Source of the DNA: Lautropia dentalis
GTDB taxonomy: Bacteria; Pseudomonadota; Gammaproteobacteria; Burkholderiales; Burkholderiaceae_E
DNA: 64,000 nt
Direction: 5' to 3'
Assembly: GCF_003892345.1 (NCBI RefSeq)
Contig: NZ_RRUE01000001.1
Location: forward strand, 1,147,008-1,211,007
Shown one piece after another: positions 8,602-16,667 of the stretch. A program made the position numbers and the translations under genes. Below the pieces are notes generated by a model. The model was not told the origin of the DNA and did no database searches. It saw only the letters and a program-made list of their open reading frames with translations. The number at the start of each line of letters is the position of its first letter. Positions within the stretch are counted from its first letter, which is position 1.

Positions 8602-10464
8602 ATCGGCATAGGGGGCAGCCCTCTGGGCTGCACCCCTGCCACACCACCCGGCATGCGGGTCCGCACCGGGCGGTTCGAGAGAACATTCAGGATGATGCCA
8701 GACGGGGCAGGCCAAGACTGTCGAACCATGACAGGGTCAGCACGCTGTTGAGCAGCATCGCACTGTTGTGCCACCAGCGCCGGCTGTTTGCCGCCACTTT
8801 CCGGGCCACTTCCGTGCTTGCGCCCATGGCGCACAACTCCCTGAACATGGTCTTGCCCCGCTTCCACTGCCTGAGCTGGATGGCCCGCAGCCGGTGACGT
8901 ATCCATTCATCCAGCTCTCGCCAGACGCCTGTCGTTTGCGCCAGTCCGAAATAGGCTCTCCATCCCAGCAGCAATGGGCGAAGCCCATCGACCACCTGCT
9001 GTATGCTGCGTCCGCCACTGCGGCGGGTCAGCCAGCGCACACGCTGCCTGAAGGCCATCACAGCTTTCCGGGCCACCCTCCGTTTGACGACCCCTTTCGG
9101 AGCCATCCAGAAGCTGAAGCCCAGAAACTTGCGGCCAGTGAAGACGCTGGCCACCGCACTCTTGGATTCGTTGATCCGCAAATGCAGCCTGCCGTACAGC
9201 CGGCGCAACAGCTGCATCACCCGTTCGCCTGCCCGACGACTGTGCACATATACGTTACAGTCGTCGGCATACCGAACGAAGCAATGCCCGCGCGCCTCCA
9301 GCGCCTTGTCCACCTCATCGAGCAGCAGGTTGGCCAGCAGCGGCGACAGCGGTCCACCTTGCGGTGTCCCCTCGTGCCGCTCTACGACCCCGCCGCCATC
9401 CATGATTCCCGCGTTCAGGTACGCCCGGATCAGACGGCATACGCCATCATCTCCGATGCGCTTTCTGACGCGATCCATCAGGATGTCGTGATTGACCCGG
9501 TCAAAGAACTTCTCCAGATCGACATCCACCACGATCTTCCTGCCGGACTGGATGTACGACTGCGCGGCCAACACCGCGTCGTGCGCACGCCGTCCCGGCC
9601 GAAAGCCGTAGCTGTGTTCACTGAAGCCCGGATCAATCATCGGCTGCAGTACCTGCAGCAGTGCCTGCTGGATCAGTCTGTCCGTTACCGTCGGGATGCC
9701 CAGCTCTCGCTGTCCACCTCCCGGCTTCGGAATCATGACCCGTCGTACCGGGCTGGGCCGGTACGTCCCCTGCAACAGTGCTTCGCGGATTCGCGGCCAT
9801 TCGGTCTTGAGCTGCCGGGCTGTCTGGTCGATGTCCAGACCATCCACACCGGCCGTTCCCCGATTGGCCTTCACCCGCCTCCATGCCCGCTGCATGTTGG
9901 CTCTTTCCAGAACTGCATCGAGCAGCCCTGCTCCTGTGTCTTCGGTGTCATGTCGCGGGCCGCAGGCTTCATCACGACATGCGCCCCTCGGGGCTTCACC
10001 CCTACTCACTGCATGTCGCCCCACTCGTGCAGGCTTCTGATGCATGGCCTTTGACATCGACATGATCCTGTCAACACATCCTCTCGTTCGGTCCTTCGCC
10101 TGACCTGTGTCCCATCATGGGGCTGGTCCTGCTACTACGACCTCTGCTGACTTCTCGCTCCGGCTCGACACCGTCGCCCTTTCGAGCATAAGGCGAGATC
10201 TCCCCAGGTAAGAACGCACACCTTCTCTGCACGACCGCCGGATTTACGTCACCTCGCCTTGGCCACAAGAGCTTCGCGGTTACATGCCCGTTCGCCCTGC
10301 TCGGCAACGCCTTGTATCCGGTTCTTGTACATCGGCCCGCAGATTACGCTCCACGCTTCCTTCCCACACTCGGTCGCCCTTGTGCAGTTGCGCTTCACTT
10401 CACTCACTGTGGCCAGCTTGTGGCGGGACTTGCACCCGCAGGTGTGCGCCCATGCTGGGCGCAC
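8602..10464 (-). mobile_element. Group II intron
   Basis: On the minus strand the intron begins GTGCGCCCAGCATGGGCG at 10464 and contains a GCAAGTCCCGCC segment of domain I. It encodes a reverse transcriptase/maturase in domain IV. Domain V follows at about 8643-8674 (ACCGCCCGG / CCGGGTGGT lower stem, CGC triad, two-base TG bulge), then a GC-rich domain VI. The inferred 3' end is ...CTATGCCGAT at 8602, giving about 1.86 kb. The 5' exon is a terminator hairpin followed by TTTTTGTCAT. Insertion just after a terminator is characteristic of bacterial group IIC introns, but I have not assigned the class from structure. The 5' end is firm; the 3' end is inferred from the AY rule. Confidence 0.8.
8687..10063 (-). 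CDS. ltrA: Group II intron reverse transcriptase/maturase
   Basis: 458 residues. The reverse transcriptase fingers/palm carry GTAGVDG, RELGIPTVTDR, YGFRPGR, VVDVDLEKFFDRVNHD, GTPQGGPLSPLLAN and the catalytic FVRYADD. The maturase domain X lies around KFLGFSF and the GIIM region around LLLGWRAYFG. No HNH endonuclease domain follows; the protein ends in the WWHNSAMLLN...GLPRL tail typical of endonuclease-less intron proteins. It would splice its own intron and prime reverse transcription after DNA insertion. All RT motifs are intact, so the element may be active. Start ATG 10063 has an AGGA about 6 nt upstream; an ATG two codons inside is possible. Confidence 0.95.
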   Translation of the reverse strand: MSMSKAMHQKPARVGRHAVSRGEAPRGACRDEACGPRHDTEDTGAGLLDAVLERANMQRAWRRVKANRGTAGVDGLDIDQTARQLKTEWPRIREALLQGTYRPSPVRRVMIPKPGGGQRELGIPTVTDRLIQQALLQVLQPMIDPGFSEHSYGFRPGRRAHDAVLAAQSYIQSGRKIVVDVDLEKFFDRVNHDILMDRVRKRIGDDGVCRLIRAYLNAGIMDGGGVVERHEGTPQGGPLSPLLANLLLDEVDKALEARGHCFVRYADDCNVYVHSRRAGERVMQLLRRLYGRLHLRINESKSAVASVFTGRKFLGFSFWMAPKGVVKRRVARKAVMAFRQRVRWLTRRSGGRSIQQVVDGLRPLLLGWRAYFGLAQTTGVWRELDEWIRHRLRAIQLRQWKRGKTMFRELCAMGASTEVARKVAANSRRWWHNSAMLLNSVLTLSWFDSLGLPRLASS

Positions 10465-10500
10465 ATGACAAAAAGCCGCCAGCGGATAGGGCTGGCGGCT
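10465..10500 (-). terminator. Rho-independent terminator forming the intron 5' exon
   Basis: On the minus strand AGCCGCCAGC (10500-10491) pairs perfectly with GCTGGCGGCT (10483-10474) around loop CCTATCC, followed by TTTTTGTCAT and then the intron. It would terminate the lipoprotein 3 transcript, whose stop is about 190 bp upstream. Confidence 0.75.
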
Positions 10501-10599
10501 GGGGTGCCGCACAGACTGCAGCGGCGGCTGGAGAGGGATAGCCAGCCGGATAAGGGTCGGATCTGTCAACAGACTGCGGCTGCCAAGGTGCTGGATCTG

Positions 10600-10630
10600 A
10601 CGAATGAGTCCATGACACGCGCTGGGGAGG
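10600..10630. repeat. End fragment of the dispersed palindromic element
   Basis: GACGAATGAGTCCATGACAC at about 10598-10617 is the reverse-oriented terminus seen in related form at 32778-32797 and 47582-47612. I found no matching opposite end nearby. The surrounding gap 10501-10690 otherwise shows no gene. Confidence 0.5.
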
Positions 10631-10690
10631 GCGCCTGATGACGGACGGGGCGGGCTGCTTTGCCAGGGCCCGCTCCCGCCCGGGGTGGGA

Positions 10691-11755
10691 TTACCGGCTC
10701 ACCGGTTTGGTATGCCAGTAGAGCTTTTCGCCGTTGCGGTCTTCGACCAGGTAGTAGCCGGCGTGGATCAGCGGCTGGCCGGCTTTCCAGTCGGCAGGCA
10801 CTTTCCACTTGTTGCAGTACAGGCGGCTGGTGTTGGGCAGGTGGAAGTTCCAGCACAGGGCGGCCTGGTCGTCGGCAACCTGTGCGATGCTGATCTGCAC
10901 GCTGTGGGCACCGTTTTCCCATTCGGTCAGCACTTCGTTGTAGCGGATCAGCTCGTTGTCACCCACCTTGTAGCCGTGGCTGGTGTAGTGGGGGCCGTTC
11001 TGGTAGTTCTCGCCGTTGACATCCAGCGCAACCAGTTTGGTGCCGAGCACGACGGCATCGTCGGTGCGGTTGATGTCCAGGTCCATGCCGATGGAGTTGA
11101 CGGCGTAGGTACTGGGGTTGTCGGTGTGGACGGTGCCGTTGAAGGCCGTGTAGGTGTAAATGCCGTTGGCGGCGCTGTAGCTGCCCGGTGCCCCCGGACG
11201 CTCGCCCTCACCGGCATACGGCGTGCTGCGGAACTGCACCGACTGCACGGACGGAACGTGGGTGGTGCTCAGGAACTGGCCATCGAGGGTGGAGGGCCAG
11301 GCCAGGGCACTGTCCTGCTCGCCCGGTTCGACACTGCGCTGGTCCAGCATGGTGGCCAGCACGGCACCGGTGATGCCCTCGGCGCTGATGGCAGCGCGGA
11401 CGGCCGGTGCAGCAGGTACGGCAGGTGCCGGGGTGCTGGCGGATGTGTCGGGCTGCTGGGGTGCCGGTTGAGCGGGCTGTTCCGGTTTGGCGGGCTGTTC
11501 CGGCACGGTGGGGGCGGCCGGTTGCTGCGGGGTGGTGTCGGCCTGGGCCTGCGGGGCCGGTGTGGCCGGTGCCTGGGGTGCTGGTGTGGCTGGCGTCTGG
11601 GCATTCGGCGCCGTGATGGCGCCTGCCTGGGTGTTGCCGCCCGGCGCGGTGGCCAGCGGCTCGCTGGTGCTGCCGCCGCCACCGCCGCAGCCGGCGAGGG
11701 CCAGCATCACGGCAGCACTGATCTGGAGTTTGCGGGTAGTGGTCAACGTCAACAT
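10691..11755 (-). CDS. Paralogous surface lipoprotein with Pro/Gln-rich stalk (family member 3)
   Basis: 354 residues. Signal peptide with lipobox ALAGC (Cys23) and a five-glycine tether. The stalk (about residues 30-125) is Pro/Ala/Gln-rich, with imperfect APQAPATPAPQAQ-type repeats, in place of the coiled coils of members 1 and 2. The family C-terminal domain starts at GITGAVLATMLDQ and ends with CWNFHLPNTSRLYC and a KPVSR tail. ATG 11755 follows GAGGTGAG and matches the paralog signal peptides (LQISAAV). The Pro-rich stalk would be extended and may span peptidoglycan; that is inference. The product's role is unknown. Confidence 0.8.
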   Translation of the reverse strand: MLTLTTTRKLQISAAVMLALAGCGGGGGSTSEPLATAPGGNTQAGAITAPNAQTPATPAPQAPATPAPQAQADTTPQQPAAPTVPEQPAKPEQPAQPAPQQPDTSASTPAPAVPAAPAVRAAISAEGITGAVLATMLDQRSVEPGEQDSALAWPSTLDGQFLSTTHVPSVQSVQFRSTPYAGEGERPGAPGSYSAANGIYTYTAFNGTVHTDNPSTYAVNSIGMDLDINRTDDAVVLGTKLVALDVNGENYQNGPHYTSHGYKVGDNELIRYNEVLTEWENGAHSVQISIAQVADDQAALCWNFHLPNTSRLYCNKWKVPADWKAGQPLIHAGYYLVEDRNGEKLYWHTKPVSR

Positions 11756-12550
11756 GGGGCTCACCTCGTTTCGGTTGGCCTGGGCGGGCCAGGCAAAAAT
11801 GGGTGCCGGGATCGGCACGCACGGCGATGGATGTTTGTCCGGAAGGCTGTGCGGCCGGCTGGCCGTCTGGACTGTCGGGGCGCTTGCGCGGCGCCGTCCG
11901 TCGGGCTGTCAGTGCCGTGCATCCTACGGAAAGGCGGCGTTCCGGGCGCGGCAATAAGTCACGGCGGGTGGCAGACCGGCGGTGCGTCGGACGGGATGCG
12001 TGGTGGATTTCACGGACTGGGCGGCAGGGTGGGCGCGGGTGGTACTGGCGGGGAGGGGGTGAGCAGGTGAGGGCGTTACTGGATGGTTCCGGGCGGGTTT
12101 GAGACGCTGGGCTTTGGGCTGCGGGCCGAGCAGTTGTGTGTGGGGGGGGGCGAGCACAGAGGTCTGGAGGCTGCCCGAAGGGAACCACCTCGATGTGCAC
12201 GAGTCCTGTGGCATGGCAGCCACTGGGTGATGATTCTGGCGCGAACCACCCCGGTGCGCATGAGTTCTGCGCGTGCAGGTCGTTCCACAGGTGACGAAAA
12301 AGCTTTGCCATGGTCCTGCGAGTACCCGCGCATCAGTGTCACGGCCGCTGTTCCTCTGCCGGTTTGTGATCAGCGTTACGGCTGCTGTTTGCCTGCGTGC
12401 CCATGTCAGCCCTGCCCGCCGTTCATCTGCCCGTCTGTGGCTGATGTGATGGTGCGACTGCCGTCTGTCGCCGCTGGTTTGGTTGCGCCCATGACGGCTG
12501 GTTAAGGTGAGGGTGCTTTTCAACCGGAATGGAGCAACCAGGGAAAGAAC
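11756..12550. other. Divergent intergenic region between lipoproteins 3 and 4
   Basis: This 795-bp gap must contain promoters for both flanking transcripts. GAACCACCTCGATG at 12182 and GAACCACCCCGGTG at 12243 begin two imperfect direct repeats of about 28 bp at a 61-bp period. A G9-10 run lies at about 12141-12150. The Shine-Dalgarno for the plus gene is AGGGAAAG just before 12551. Long open frames on the minus strand here are His/Arg/Pro-rich and look non-coding. Confidence 0.45.
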
Positions 12551-13759
12551 ATGGTGAGCAAGCGCAATCAATGGACCGTGAGTGCCGCAATGCTGGCAGT
12601 GCTGGCGGCCTGTGGCAGTGGTGAGAATGGCAGCGATGCGGCGGCATCGAATGCGGTGTCGGCCAGCAAGGCCGTGGAAACGGTCCAGTTCGAGGGCGAA
12701 GCGGCGCAGGCTGCGACGCTGGCGGCCGTGGTCAAGGCGGCGGGTGGAACGGATGCCGATGTGACCGAGCTGCAGGACAACGTGTCCCGTGCGGGCGATG
12801 CACCGCTGCTGCTGGCCTCGGTGGGCCAGACGGTGGTGGATGTGCTGCCGTCGACCGGGACGGTCGCGCTGAAGGCTGCGGACGGAGCACCGGCACGCGG
12901 GCCAGCAGGTGAGCTGGTGCGCGCCGGTGGTGTGGCGCGTGACGCCTCCGTGGCGGCCGGCCAGGCACCGTATTCGGTACAGGGCGTGAGCGGTGCGCTG
13001 CTCGCGACGCTGCTGGACCAGCATGCGGGCAACCCGCTGCACGAGGTCGGTCCGACCGACCACACCTTCCTGGTGCCGGTGGCGGCCCGCAATGGTTCGG
13101 TGGTCAACGATACGGCGCTGCCGATGGTGACGGCCGGTTTCGGTCTGACGCCCGCCAATGACGGGTTCCAGGGCGGCCTGCCGGCAGAGCGGCGCAGCCA
13201 GCTGCAGATGTACATGCGTGTGCAGAACCTGTATGGCTCGAGCAGCGCTGCCACCCGTCCCTTCGGCGAGTTCAACATGAACACGCTGCTGGTCTCCGGC
13301 GCCGGTTCGGTGTCGGTGGGCAAGATGCTGCACGTGATGTCGTGGACGCCGAACAAGCTGGACAACGGCCGCTATGACCGTACCGGTGTGCCGGGCGTGC
13401 CGGTGCGCGAAGGGGCTGCGCCGGTACCGTACTGGCGGGCCAACCTCTATGGCCAGAACATGCCGCGCTGGCGTGACGACCAGCTGGTGCCCTACGGCAG
13501 CCTCGTGCAGCAGTGGAGTGCCGATAACACCTATGTGCAGCTGTGGCTGCTCAAGAACGGCAGCAGCAGCCAGCCGCAGCTGTGCTGGAACTTCTGGCTG
13601 CCCAACCTGAAGCGCACGTACTGCCAGGCCTGGCAGGTGCCGGGGGGCTGGCAGCCGGGTGGCGCGCTGGCCAACGGGGGCAATTTCGTGAATGACAACC
13701 GCATGGCCCAGGGCGAGTCCGGCCATCTGTACTGGCAGCAGCTGACGGCTGGCCGCTGA
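12551..13759 (+). CDS. Paralogous lipoprotein (family member 4)
   Basis: 402 residues. The signal peptide MVSKRNQWTVSAAML... ends with lipobox VLAAC (Cys21). A variable segment of about 120 residues, Ala/Val-rich without obvious heptads, precedes the family domain: GVSGALLATLLDQ near residue 150, and CWNFWLPNLKRTYC then CQAWQVPGGW near the C-terminus. The head is larger than in members 1-3 and includes Arg/Trp-rich stretches (PYWRANLYGQ). It is the first gene of a plus-strand operon: member 5 begins 8 bp after its stop and a TRAP-type binding protein follows. Start ATG 12551 follows AGGGAAAG. Function unknown. Confidence 0.8.
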   Translation: MVSKRNQWTVSAAMLAVLAACGSGENGSDAAASNAVSASKAVETVQFEGEAAQAATLAAVVKAAGGTDADVTELQDNVSRAGDAPLLLASVGQTVVDVLPSTGTVALKAADGAPARGPAGELVRAGGVARDASVAAGQAPYSVQGVSGALLATLLDQHAGNPLHEVGPTDHTFLVPVAARNGSVVNDTALPMVTAGFGLTPANDGFQGGLPAERRSQLQMYMRVQNLYGSSSAATRPFGEFNMNTLLVSGAGSVSVGKMLHVMSWTPNKLDNGRYDRTGVPGVPVREGAAPVPYWRANLYGQNMPRWRDDQLVPYGSLVQQWSADNTYVQLWLLKNGSSSQPQLCWNFWLPNLKRTYCQAWQVPGGWQPGGALANGGNFVNDNRMAQGESGHLYWQQLTAGR

Positions 13760-13767
13760 AGGGAGCA

Positions 13768-14703
13768 ATGAACATGAAGCGCAACAACCAGAACTGGATG
13801 ATCTCGGCCGGCGCCCTGGCGGTGCTGACGATGGTGATGGCCGTCCGGGCCGGCGCGGCCGGCAGCGAGGGCGTGACCGTGCAGGGGCCGGTGCTGCATG
13901 CCGAGGCCGTGGCCCGTGCACCGCTGTCGGCCACCGGGGTGAGCGGTGCCGTGCTGGCCACGATGCTGGACCAGAGCAGTGGCAGTGCCGCCACGCATGC
14001 GGCCGAGGTGCATGGTATGGGTGGTGTGGTCACGCACGACGTGCTGACGCCGGCGGTGGACGTACGCAGCGGTCTGACCGACTATGCGCAGCCGTCGAAC
14101 CCCACTGTGCCACCGGTGTACAACGTGGCGGATGGCTATCGTCCGATGCCGGGTGCCTACCGCTATGACCAGCGTCATGTGGTGCAGAACGACAACCAGC
14201 GCAGTGCCGGTGCAAACCGTCCGTTCACGGATCTTTGGGCATTGACCTATTTTTCGCAGGACGACCGTGGGCTGGCCGTGGGCAACTGGCTGTCGGTGCG
14301 CACGATGCGCTCGGTGCGTCAGGGCGCGCAGTACGGTACGCAGTTCATGGTGCCGGCCCCTGCGCAGACGCAGACGGTGATGCTGACGGCGCACAGTGCC
14401 TTCCGGGTCCACAGGGAAGCGGAAGTGCCGTTCGGCAAGGTGCTGCAGCAGTGGCAGAACGGTCCGCAGTTCGCCCAGCTGGTGCTGCGTGAAGGCCCGG
14501 GTGCCCAGGAGGCGGCCCTGTGCTGGAATTATGCGCTGGCCACGGCAGGCCGTCTGGTCTGCCAGGTCTGGCAGGTGCCCGAACAGTGGCGTCCGGGCCA
14601 ACCGCTGGTGGACAAGGGCATCTACATCGACGATGATCGCGAGTATTACGAGGGAGAAAGCGGTCACCGTTACTGGCGCCGGGAGGCTGCCCGCGCGGAG
14701 TGA
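13768..14703 (+). CDS. Secreted, non-lipidated paralog (family member 5)
   Basis: 311 residues. The N-terminus (KRNNQNWMISAGALAVL) is clearly related to the other signal peptides, but the lipobox Cys is absent. The sequence continues MAVRAGAAGSEG, fitting signal peptidase I cleavage near AGA-A. There is almost no stalk: the family domain starts at about residue 52 with GVSGAVLATMLDQ and ends with CWNYALATAGRLVC. The LP of the motif is changed to LA and the tail lacks the RWAS ending. It should therefore be soluble in the periplasm or secreted. GGGAG precedes ATG 13768, 8 bp after member 4. Confidence 0.75.
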   Translation: MNMKRNNQNWMISAGALAVLTMVMAVRAGAAGSEGVTVQGPVLHAEAVARAPLSATGVSGAVLATMLDQSSGSAATHAAEVHGMGGVVTHDVLTPAVDVRSGLTDYAQPSNPTVPPVYNVADGYRPMPGAYRYDQRHVVQNDNQRSAGANRPFTDLWALTYFSQDDRGLAVGNWLSVRTMRSVRQGAQYGTQFMVPAPAQTQTVMLTAHSAFRVHREAEVPFGKVLQQWQNGPQFAQLVLREGPGAQEAALCWNYALATAGRLVCQVWQVPEQWRPGQPLVDKGIYIDDDREYYEGESGHRYWRREAARAE

Positions 14704-14719
14704 TCTGCAAAAAGAACGC

Positions 14720-16012
14720 ATGAAATCAGGCTTCGAATCGCCCTGGCGGCCGGCTGGTGAGCATCGGCAGGCCGTGGGGTCTGCCGTATCCGGCACCGCT
14801 GTGGCTGGCCGTACGGCATCTGCCGGTGTACCGGCAGCCACGCTCGCACCGCCGGCACGTCGCCGGCTGCTGCAGGGTGCCGGTCTGGGGGCAGGACTGG
14901 CGGCACTGGCCCTGGGGCCGTCGGCGGTCCGGGCCCGCACGGCCATGGCCCGTGCCCGGGCGGAGTCCCAGCCGGCACCGGTGGTCTGGCGCTGCCAGAT
15001 GGCCTGGACGCTGGAAGATGATTTTCATGCGTACATCACCACATTGGCCGAGGTGCTGGGCACGATGACCGAAGGCCGGCTGCAGCTCGAGGTGCTGCCG
15101 GCCGGTCGTGAGGTGCCCACCGAGGCGCTGTCCGGGGCCGTGTCGCGGGGCAGGCTGGAGGCGGCCCATCGTGTGCTGAGCCTCGATGCCATGCGCCAGC
15201 CGGCCCTGGGGCTGTGGGGCAGTGGCCCGGCCTTCGGGATGGACGGCATGACGCTGCTGTCGTGGCACCAGCACGGTGGCGGCGAGGCCATGCTGCAGGA
15301 GCTGTACGAGGCCGAGGGGCTGAAGGTGCATTCGCTGCTGTACGGGCCGCTGCCCACGCCGGCCTTCGGCTGGTTCAAGCGGCCCATTTCGCGTACCGAG
15401 GACCTGGCCGGCATGCGTTTTCATGCCGGGGGGCTGGCGGCGCAAATCTATCAGGAGCTGGGTGCCACGGTGTTCCAGCTGCCGGTGGACGAGATCGTGC
15501 CGGCGTTGCGTCGCGGCGAGATCGAGGCGGCCGAGTTCAGCACCATTTCCAGTGACCGGGCGCTGGGCCTGCCGGATGTGCTGAAGGTGTGCATGCTGCA
15601 GAGCTTTCACCAGATCACCGAACAGGTGGAGCTGCTGGTCAACCGCGACGCCTGGAACGCGCTGTCGCCGGCCTGGCAGCAGGCGGTGAACATCGCGACA
15701 CAGGCCGTGACGGCCATGATGAGAAGCCGCCAGACCAATGCCAATTCCACGCATTACATCGAGATGCGCGAGGTGCAGGGCGTGCGCTTCTACAAGACGC
15801 CGGAGTCGGTGCTGAAGGCGCAACTGGTGGCGTGGGACCGGGTGACGGTGCGCAACAGCAATGGCGATCCGGTGTTTGCCCGCATTCTGGATTCGATGCG
15901 CCGTTACGCGCAGCGCTGCGTGGGCTGGCAGAACGACGCCTATGCCGACCGGCGCGTGGCCTACAACCACTATTTTGCACAGCGCGTGGCGAGCAAGAGC
16001 GGCGCGGAGTGA
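14720..16012 (+). CDS. TRAP-type substrate-binding protein (DctP-like) with twin-arginine signal
   Basis: 430 residues. An unusually long N-terminal region of about 45 residues precedes the Tat-type motif ARRRLLQG and hydrophobic segment GAGLGAGLAALALG. The mature part resembles DctP-family solute receptors: GRLQLEVLPAGREVP, FKRPISRTEDLAGMRFHAGG and LPVDEIVPALRRGEIEAAE, with aromatic residues in the ligand region. Such proteins deliver carboxylates or related anions to DctQM membrane subunits, but no dctQ or dctM lies nearby. It starts 16 bp after member 5 and is probably co-transcribed with members 4 and 5. ATG 14720 is the first reasonable start after that stop. Confidence 0.8.
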   Translation: MKSGFESPWRPAGEHRQAVGSAVSGTAVAGRTASAGVPAATLAPPARRRLLQGAGLGAGLAALALGPSAVRARTAMARARAESQPAPVVWRCQMAWTLEDDFHAYITTLAEVLGTMTEGRLQLEVLPAGREVPTEALSGAVSRGRLEAAHRVLSLDAMRQPALGLWGSGPAFGMDGMTLLSWHQHGGGEAMLQELYEAEGLKVHSLLYGPLPTPAFGWFKRPISRTEDLAGMRFHAGGLAAQIYQELGATVFQLPVDEIVPALRRGEIEAAEFSTISSDRALGLPDVLKVCMLQSFHQITEQVELLVNRDAWNALSPAWQQAVNIATQAVTAMMRSRQTNANSTHYIEMREVQGVRFYKTPESVLKAQLVAWDRVTVRNSNGDPVFARILDSMRRYAQRCVGWQNDAYADRRVAYNHYFAQRVASKSGAE

Positions 16013-16235
16013 GGCCGGAGCATGCCCGGGAAGGCGTGTGTGGTCTGCGTGCCTGGTCGTGCCGCCTGGGGGGCCGCTGTGCCCGGCTGGCGGTTGCGGG
16101 AAGCCGGGGCGCACGGCGCTGGCTAGCATCCTGCACCATGCATGCTGAAACGGTGTATTTCCCGGGGAGAATCAATGAGGGGCAGGGCGGTTTCGAGGGA
16201 GGCCGTGCGGCCCGGGATGGCGCGCGGGGGTTGAG

Positions 16236-16418
16236 ATGAGATCCTTCTTCCGGATTCTGGTCAGGCTGATGATTCTGGTGGTGCCCCTGTCCCTGGCGGC
16301 GGAGTGGCCGCTGTCTGCCGCGCTGCTGGTAGCCGCCCCCGTGGCGGGAGGCGTGCTGGTGCTGGTGATCAGGGTGACCCGTGCCGCCCTGAAGGAAGGC
16401 TGGCTGGCCGAGATTTAG
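16236..16418 (+). CDS. Possible small two-segment membrane protein
   Basis: A 60-residue open frame starting at ATG 16236, after a GGGGG-TTGAG stretch. It has a basic N-terminus (MRSFFRILVR), two hydrophobic segments (about 9-22 and 26-47), and a charged C-terminus. No family is recognised. Without this gene the whole interval 16013-16667 would be empty apart from the ppiD promoter. Composition is compatible with coding, but hydrophobic frames arise easily in such GC-rich DNA, so confidence is low. Confidence 0.35.
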   Translation: MRSFFRILVRLMILVVPLSLAAEWPLSAALLVAAPVAGGVLVLVIRVTRAALKEGWLAEI

Positions 16419-16667
16419 AACTGTGCCGGCAGTGCCGTGAGGCCATCGGGGATTCTGCGGCCTTGCCACCCTGTCCCGTACGTTCAAATGGCAGTGTCGC
16501 GCAGAAGAATGGGTTCATGCCCATGCCTGATGGGGCCATGCCTGCGCCACTCTGCTGGCCGCTTGTACCTGTCTGTTGCAGCCACGGCGATTTGCCCCCA
16601 TGCTGCGGGCAACGGCGCGCATCTCGAATAAACTACGGGGATTCCTCTCTTTACCGACCAGGATCCC

